Below are positions 59,610 to 64,000 of a DNA stretch of 64,000 nucleotides, in pieces. Source of the DNA: Fusicatenibacter saccharivorans (GTDB lineage Bacteria > Bacillota > Clostridia > Lachnospirales > Lachnospiraceae); the NCBI RefSeq assembly GCF_027667425.1, contig NZ_JAQEGR010000011.1:1-64000 (forward strand), given 5' to 3'. Both the position numbers and the translations under genes were made by a program. A model generated the notes under the pieces. It was not told where the DNA came from. It worked only from the letters and a program-made list of their open reading frames with translations, and made no database searches. Position 1 is the first letter of the stretch. Each line of letters opens with the position of its first letter.

Positions 59610-61088
59610 TTATTTCGTTTTCTCTTCGTAGAACAGGCAGGCGTTCTTGTCTACCGTGCCCTGGCCGAAGTTTCTTGCTTTGTAGTCTTTCAGCAGTTTG
59701 AAATACTGGTTCGAGAGAATCAGGATCACTGCTACGTTGACGAAGGTCGGGATCGCAGATGTGATATCAACGACAGTCCAGATAAAGCCCTGGTTGTTTG
59801 TCTTTACCAGATAGATCGTCCACAGTACGCCCGGCAGAGCGCGGACTGCGTAGAAGATTTTCATGACGATATCTTTCATCTTGCCTTCTTTTTTATACAG
59901 ATGCTCCAGAATTGCCAGATAGTAGGTGAACCATCCGCCGGAAGTCGTTACAGTGAAAATGACCATGATGACTGCCAGAAGGATGCTTCCAAATTTGCCG
60001 AATCCGCTTGCAAATGCACTTAAAGCAAGTGTTCCGCCGTTCGTTCCGTCGGTCCAGTTTCCGCTTAAGATAACGGAAAGTGCGGTGATCGTACAGATAA
60101 CCATGGTATCAAAGAATACCTCGAAAGATCCCCACAGACCCTGCTCTACCGGATGCGGTGTTTTTGCGGAAGCATGGATCATTGGAGAAGTACCCCATCC
60201 AGCCTCATTGGAGTATACGGAACGCGCCATACCCACACGGATAATCTCGCTGACTGCGCAGCCGGCAAAACCGCCGATCGCTGCTGTTCCGGTAAATGCG
60301 TTTGTTACGATGGCTGCAAATACGCCAGGAACGCGGTTGATGTTGATGATGATCATGCCAATTCCCATCAAGATATAAAGAACGCTCATAAATGGAACGA
60401 GCTTGCTGAACAGACTTGCGATTTTCTTCGTACCGCCGCTTGTAACGACATAGGTCAGAATGCAGAGCAGAACGCCCATCACGATAACGCCTTCTACTTT
60501 GAAGCTTCCAAGATTGATATTCTCAATACCGAACGCACCGGCTACGACCTGAGATGCGGTCAGGTTGGAAGAGGTTACGAAGAAGGTGGAGAAAATACCG
60601 ATGCCGAAGATGAGCGCCGGGATCAGCCACAGCTTGCCCCAGTGGCGCTCCTCGCCAAGTCCGCACTCCATGTAGTAAGTCGGACCGCCGTAGTACTCAC
60701 CTTTTTCGTTGGTGTGACGGTAGTAGCAGCCGAGGGTAACCTCAACCTGTTTTAATATCATACCAAGCAGAGACGAAAGCCACATCCACATAATGGCTCC
60801 CGGGCCGCCTGCTGCAACTGCAGTTGCAACACCGGCGATATTACCGAATCCTACGGTACCGCCGATAGCGGTCGAAATCGCCTCAAACGAGGAAAGCATA
60901 CCCTTTCCTTCACTTGCTTTGTCTTCTTTCTGGAACAGTTTTCCGCCGGTTCTCTTCATAATCCAGCCAAAGTGACGGAACTGGAAAAATCCAGAACGAA
61001 CGGTAAAGTACAGACCGGTCAGAATCATCAGCGCGATCAGCGGCACGCCCCAAAGGACACCGTCCAGCCAGTTAAGAAATGCTATCAT
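59610..61088 (-). CDS. AGCS family sodium:amino-acid symporter under lysine riboswitch
   Basis: The start at 61088 (MIAFLNWLDG) follows GGGAGGAT. A longer in-frame reading enters the leader. The 492-residue protein has about eleven membrane segments and AGCS signatures: LTGLYFTVRSGFFQFRHF, GTVGFGNIAGVATAVAAGGP, AGWGTSPMIHASAKT and the C-terminal WTVVDITSAIPTFVNVAVIL. AGCS carriers normally move alanine or glycine with Na+. The leader is a lysine riboswitch, which points to lysine or a related basic amino acid as substrate. That is inference from regulation. Confidence 0.92.
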   Translation of the reverse strand: MIAFLNWLDGVLWGVPLIALMILTGLYFTVRSGFFQFRHFGWIMKRTGGKLFQKEDKASEGKGMLSSFEAISTAIGGTVGFGNIAGVATAVAAGGPGAIMWMWLSSLLGMILKQVEVTLGCYYRHTNEKGEYYGGPTYYMECGLGEERHWGKLWLIPALIFGIGIFSTFFVTSSNLTASQVVAGAFGIENINLGSFKVEGVIVMGVLLCILTYVVTSGGTKKIASLFSKLVPFMSVLYILMGIGMIIININRVPGVFAAIVTNAFTGTAAIGGFAGCAVSEIIRVGMARSVYSNEAGWGTSPMIHASAKTPHPVEQGLWGSFEVFFDTMVICTITALSVILSGNWTDGTNGGTLALSAFASGFGKFGSILLAVIMVIFTVTTSGGWFTYYLAILEHLYKKEGKMKDIVMKIFYAVRALPGVLWTIYLVKTNNQGFIWTVVDITSAIPTFVNVAVILILSNQYFKLLKDYKARNFGQGTVDKNACLFYEEKTK

Positions 61089-61227
61089 GTCAAAATCCTC
61101 CCTTTTTTCTTTTCCGGCAACAGTTTTCTTCAGACGTATCCTGTAACACCCGTTTCGTCTTTCGTTCTCCAACCAAACAGATTTCCACCCCTGGAACCTT
61201 TTGTCACGGTTCCAACTGCAGTACAAT

Positions 61228-61444
61228 AAAAAGAGCAGCGGTCTTCACCACTGCTCCATTAAATCTACGTTCATGAAGCAATAGCTCCTCCACCAGTACG
61301 GTGAGAGTGCACAGCCTGTTCGACTGTACCCCAACGCAGACAGTTTTTCGGGAACTGCCCCGTTTCGGCGAATGCTCCTTTCCCTGCCCGTCCCAGACCC
61401 CGTTGTCTCAGGACAGCTACTCTTAGCCTTCGCGCCTCTATTGC
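61228..61444 (-). promoter_or_regulatory. Lysine riboswitch (L box) with terminator
   Basis: On the minus strand the leader reads ATAGAGGCGCGAAGGCTAAG with AGTAGC, later GGAGCATTCGCCGAAACGGG, and closes with GGAGGAGCTATTGC, matching L-box conserved blocks. P1 pairs GCAATAG (61444-61438) with CTATTGC (61284-61278). The expression platform is a terminator, GAGCAGTGGT/ACCGCTGCTC (61256-61233), followed by five T. Lysine binding should favour termination. Confidence 0.87.
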
Positions 61445-61468
61445 CGAATATGTATATTGACAGGTATT

Positions 61469-61497
61469 ATCATATGTTTCTTTTCGCTACTTGTCAA
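61469..61497 (-). promoter_or_regulatory. Promoter of the lysine-riboswitch transcript
   Basis: TTGACA (61497-61492), 17-bp spacer, TATGAT (61474-61469), about 25 bp before the aptamer. Confidence 0.65.
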
Positions 61498-61552
61498 TCG
61501 TTTTTTCGACATTATTTTACAAAAATTTTATATTTTCGAAATTTGTCCTGAT

Positions 61553-61678
61553 TTATTTGACTTTCTTGTCTCCCTCTGACGGCTTCAGCTGGTTGAACTT
61601 CCACAGACGCTCCATATAGCCGGACTGCTCTTTGGCCAGCTCTTCCACATTCGGGTTGTAAATGATTCCTTTTACCAT
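61553..61678 (-). CDS. Small 41-residue protein with a five-codon leader peptide
   Basis: An ATG at 61678 encodes a 41-residue hydrophilic product beginning MVKGIIYNPNVEELAKEQSG and ending in PSEGDKKVK. Directly before it, behind a strong GGAGGACAG site, an ATG opens a five-codon frame (MTDRE) whose TGA touches the main ATG, so re-initiation coupling is likely. It follows the deformylase-like gene. I do not recognise the family. Codon composition and the ribosome site make it plausible. Confidence 0.5.
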   Translation of the reverse strand: MVKGIIYNPNVEELAKEQSGYMERLWKFNQLKPSEGDKKVK

Positions 61679-61721
61679 TCATTCTCTGTCTGTCATACTG
61701 TCCTCCTGTCTGCTGTAGGAT

Positions 61722-62132
61722 CTAAATAAGTATCCCTTCCAGATGATCCATCTCATGCTGGCAGATCTGGGCTGGCCAGCCGGTGAATTTCTGGCGTTGT
61801 TTTTTCCAGTTCCAGTCGTAGTATTCGATTTCGATGTTCTGGTACCGCTTTGTTTTCCGCACGCCTGGCAGGGAAAGGCAGCCTTCTTCTGTTTCGTAGG
61901 GGCCGCTTTTGCGGACGATCACCGGGTTGAACATGATGATGTCGCGGAATCCGGCGTTTACGATGATGATGCGTTTTTTCACGCCGATCATATTTGCCGC
62001 CATGCCGACGCATGCCTCGCGGTTTGCTGCCAGTGTGTCCTGCAGATCTCTTCCCACCTGCAGATCTTCCTCTGTCGCCGGGACGGATTTCTGTCCGAGG
62101 AAGAGAACGTCTCTCATAATTGGTTTTACCAT
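61722..62132 (-). CDS. def: Peptide-deformylase-like metalloprotein with altered motif 1
   Basis: This 136-residue protein has the fold and metal ligands of peptide deformylase: EEGCLSLPGVR (motif 2, Cys ligand) and QHEMDHLEGILI (motif 3, HExxH). Motif 1, normally G-x-G-L-A-A-x-Q, reads VGMAANMIG, so the glutamine that polarises the formyl group is replaced. The same variant is known in clostridial homologues of doubtful activity. AAAGGAAA precedes the ATG. It sits at the end of a run of unrelated small genes. Activity on formyl-methionine is uncertain. Confidence 0.85.
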   Translation of the reverse strand: MVKPIMRDVLFLGQKSVPATEEDLQVGRDLQDTLAANREACVGMAANMIGVKKRIIIVNAGFRDIIMFNPVIVRKSGPYETEEGCLSLPGVRKTKRYQNIEIEYYDWNWKKQRQKFTGWPAQICQHEMDHLEGILI

Positions 62133-62173
62133 TTGTGTTTCCTTTCTCTTTCGGCCTTAAAGGCCAAAATCGT

Positions 62174-62590
62174 TTAATTTTCTATTTGAATCCACATATC
62201 GCACGATGTGCATCCGATTACGTTTTTTCCGCCTTTCTGCTCCAATCGTTCTACTGTTCCGCTGCAGAACGGACAGATCCAGTCAATCTGTTTTCCGGCT
62301 TTGACGGCCTGCATCATGTTGACGAATTTTGTCGTATCTACATTTTTCGAATTGCAATTCTGCGTCCAATCACCGGAGAGTACTTTTCGCAATTCGCCGT
62401 TTTCATTCAGAATAACGGTGTCGCCCTCCTCGATGTTCCAGTCATACAGCATCTGATCCTCCTGGCGGATGCGCGATTCTGTTCCGTTTTCATCTTTCAA
62501 AACAACAACTGCCATGACAGGCTCGTCGGCACCGCGCTCCTCACAGCCGAAATCAAGGTCTTCCTCAATTCGCATTACCTGATATTTCAT
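62174..62590 (-). CDS. Zinc-ribbon protein of unknown function
   Basis: The 138-residue protein has an N-terminal beta-rich part (MKYQVMRIEEDLDFGCEERG, VMAVVVLKDENGTESRIRQ) and a C-terminal zinc ribbon with two pairs of cysteines, WICPFCSGTVERL and VIGCTSCDMWIQIEN. Members occur widely in Clostridia as uncharacterised proteins. The ribbon resembles those that bind RNA or protein. It lies between the methyltransferase and the deformylase-like gene, in the same direction with short gaps. Confidence 0.65.
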   Translation of the reverse strand: MKYQVMRIEEDLDFGCEERGADEPVMAVVVLKDENGTESRIRQEDQMLYDWNIEEGDTVILNENGELRKVLSGDWTQNCNSKNVDTTKFVNMMQAVKAGKQIDWICPFCSGTVERLEQKGGKNVIGCTSCDMWIQIEN

Positions 62591-62662
62591 AAAAACGCCC
62601 TTTCTTCAAATATAATTCATGCTTTTTTGTATTCCACACGGTTTTTGCTGTTACAAAACTTT

Positions 62663-63268
62663 TTATTCCTGAATCGTAAAAATCACAACCCGCTCCCGGC
62701 TATCCCCGCCCGGAAACAGATCCATACAGTCGATCTCATCGAGAAATTCCAGTTCCGGCACCGTCATCAGATACGAGATATAAGCATCCGACGGGTAATA
62801 GAAAAACAGCTGGATCTCCCGCGGATTTTCGTAGTACGATTCCAGCAGTCTTGCCATCGCTTTTCTTAAGATTTCAAGCGAAAACGGGTTAAAAAAATAC
62901 ACCCGGTCCACTTCCGCAGGAACGGGAAAATTTTCGGCGCTCTCCAGCACAAACTCCGTCCGCGCACCAGAGGCCGCCGCCTTTTTGTTTTCCATTGCCT
63001 TCGCATAAATCCGCTCATCATACTCCACACCGATGGACTGGCACCGGGTCTGCGCCGATAAGAAGAAATCTACGCGGCCCTTTCCGCATCCGTAATCGAG
63101 CAGCGTATTTCCCTTTCGGATCATCCCCGTGTTTGCCATCCGCTCCAGCACGCAGTACGGGGTCGGCTCATACGGATACCGGTACAGATCCGACCGGCTG
63201 TCGTCCCGCCCCATTGTGTGGATCTGAAGCAGCTTGTCCCAGCGGTTTTCGTTTTTATCCTCTCTCAT
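62663..63268 (-). CDS. Class I SAM-dependent methyltransferase
   Basis: The start at 63268 (MREDKNENRW) follows GGGAGAC, 14 bp inside the HD gene. The 200-residue product has the SAM-binding motif TLLDYGCGKGRVDFFLS near residue 55, acidic VEYDERIYAKA, and a post-motif VDRVYFFNPFSLEILRKAM. The FFNPFS block is characteristic of a group of predicted methyltransferases without a known substrate. The overlap with the HD-domain gene implies cotranscription. Confidence 0.82.
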   Translation of the reverse strand: MREDKNENRWDKLLQIHTMGRDDSRSDLYRYPYEPTPYCVLERMANTGMIRKGNTLLDYGCGKGRVDFFLSAQTRCQSIGVEYDERIYAKAMENKKAAASGARTEFVLESAENFPVPAEVDRVYFFNPFSLEILRKAMARLLESYYENPREIQLFFYYPSDAYISYLMTVPELEFLDEIDCMDLFPGGDSRERVVIFTIQE

Positions 63269-63806
63269 CGCCCGTCTCCCGATACTGTTCGAATAATTCC
63301 AGATACTCCTGTTCCACCGCATCAAACGGCCGCACCGCGTAGTCCAGCGTGATGTGAAGCTTCGGTGCATCCCCCTCCTGCGGCTCCTCCAGCAGATTCG
63401 TCAAATCGTACCACAGCAGATCATTGTCGATCTGTTTCATCATCCGCTGCTCCTCCGCCGTCAGATCACTGCCAAGATATTTCTCATAAATCACCGAAAG
63501 CAGATGGTCCTCGATCTCGCGGTACCGCGGCATTTCCTGTTTTAATGGCCGCGGCACGTCCGACATGTAACACTCGCTCGCGTCATGCAGAAGGCACGCC
63601 AGCACCAGCCGCCGGGAATAGCCGCGCGCGGCCGCCTCTTTCGCACAGCAGATGCAGTGCTCTCCCACTGACCAGAACGTCGTCACATGGCCGTTTCCGC
63701 GGCAGATCATCGGCAGCGCATGCGCAAAATCCTCCACACAGAGCAGTTCCGGAGCGGGATGCACAGGGTCAAAATGTTTTCTTGTATACGTTGTTATTGT
63801 GCTCAT
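63255..63806 (-). CDS. HD-domain phosphohydrolase (YfbR/YedJ-like)
   Basis: The 183-residue protein has the HD superfamily metal site: TTFWSVGEHCICCAKEA (first His), ACLLHDASECYMSDVPRPLK (HD pair) and a later IDNDLLWYD (Asp). Such proteins hydrolyse nucleotides or phosphomonoesters. The YedJ/YfbR branch removes phosphate from dNMPs. The substrate here is unknown. Its ATG overlaps the stop of the upstream acetyltransferase by 4 bp and its 3' end overlaps the methyltransferase start, so all three form one operon. Confidence 0.82.
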   Translation of the reverse strand: MSTITTYTRKHFDPVHPAPELLCVEDFAHALPMICRGNGHVTTFWSVGEHCICCAKEAAARGYSRRLVLACLLHDASECYMSDVPRPLKQEMPRYREIEDHLLSVIYEKYLGSDLTAEEQRMMKQIDNDLLWYDLTNLLEEPQEGDAPKLHITLDYAVRPFDAVEQEYLELFEQYRETGDERG

Positions 63807-64000
63807 TCTTTTATCTCACTATATGATTTTACTGCCGGCTGTCCCGCGTGCGGCTCGCCGATGATTTTTTCCATCCAGACCATATCGTACCAGCGGTCGA
63901 ATTTGTAGCCGCAGTTGTGGAAGGTTCCCACGAGTTCGAATCCGAGATGCGCATGGAACTCGGCGCTGTTTTTCGTCAGATATTCATCCTCGACCTGCGG
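63803..64000 (-). CDS. GNAT acetyltransferase, 3' end only (runs off window)
   Basis: The C-terminal 65 codons are visible. They include KNSAEFHAHLGFELVGTFHN, then CGYKFDRWYDMVWMEKIIG, a pattern of phosphinothricin/methionine-sulfoximine-type GNAT enzymes (H/FN-xxA/S-xxF/LHxxLGF and KxGRWYD). The 5' part lies outside the window, so length and start are unknown. The stop overlaps the HD gene start by 4 bp (ATGA). Confidence 0.8.
   Translation of the reverse strand, partial: PQVEDEYLTKNSAEFHAHLGFELVGTFHNCGYKFDRWYDMVWMEKIIGEPHAGQPAVKSYSEIKE

Noticed and set aside
1..64000. tRNA, rRNA, CRISPR arrays, prophage genes and replication origin.
   Set aside because: Looked for cloverleaf-like genes with TTCGA-type arms, conserved rRNA blocks, regularly spaced direct repeats, phage structural genes and DnaA-box clusters; none was seen by eye. 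A covariance or HMM search would be more sensitive.

Overview
The window looks like chromosome from a Gram-positive anaerobe of the Lachnospiraceae (Clostridium cluster XIVa gut commensals). The reasons are its moderate GC, strong AGGAGG ribosome sites, T-box leaders on aminoacyl-tRNA synthetase genes, a reverse-type rubrerythrin with a PerR-like regulator, and an intracellular beta-mannan phosphorolysis cluster like the one described in Roseburia intestinalis. Genus is inference. I see no rRNA, tRNA, CRISPR array, complete insertion sequence or replication origin.

Layout. 0-3 kb is accessory: a frameshifted ABC permease remnant, a DUF3990/HTH toxin-antitoxin-like pair, a possible small RNA and a secreted membrane-anchored protein. 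3-9 kb holds metG with a Met T-box, the nagA-nagB amino-sugar operon and a divergent RpiR regulator that leads an operon of two small membrane proteins and a MATE exporter. 11-13 kb holds a cobalamin adenosyltransferase, a rubrerythrin and a PerR-like regulator with matching operators. 13-16 kb has a ROK regulator, a dispersed hairpin repeat, a very large Y-shaped palindrome and ksgA. 16-25 kb has a 967-residue TPR/acidic/AAA protein, glycogen phosphorylase and ileS with an Ile T-box.

25-43 kb is a mosaic. It carries three full and one deleted copy of an AAA-ATPase-like/PD-(D/E)XK nuclease family, several GNAT remnants, a manganese-riboswitch operon (CaCA antiporter plus GDT1-type transporter), an ABC-F protein, an IS200/IS605 end remnant, a four-gene GNAT/kinase/phosphatase cluster, thymidine kinase and a DEDDh exonuclease. 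44-46 kb is a hybrid sensor kinase with a CHASE-like sensor.

46-55 kb is the mannan unit: two GH130 phosphorylases, a cellobiose 2-epimerase, a GH36 alpha-galactosidase, a LacI regulator and a phosphohexomutase. Together they would trim galactose, epimerise and phosphorolyse imported manno-oligosaccharides and feed sugar phosphates into glycolysis. The importer and extracellular mannanase are not here. A tandem pair of BTAD-type regulators lies just upstream. 57-64 kb holds a DUF457 membrane hydrolase, a YtcJ-like amidohydrolase, an AGCS symporter under a lysine riboswitch, a divergent peptide-deformylase-like gene, a zinc-ribbon protein, a methyltransferase, an HD hydrolase and the 3' end of an acetyltransferase.

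The items most worth a second look are the Y-shaped palindrome at 14.9-15.2 kb, the lysine riboswitch in front of an AGCS symporter, the mutually exclusive P1/terminator pairing of the Mn riboswitch, the ksgA-linked AAA protein with a degenerate Walker B, and the deformylase lacking its catalytic glutamine.
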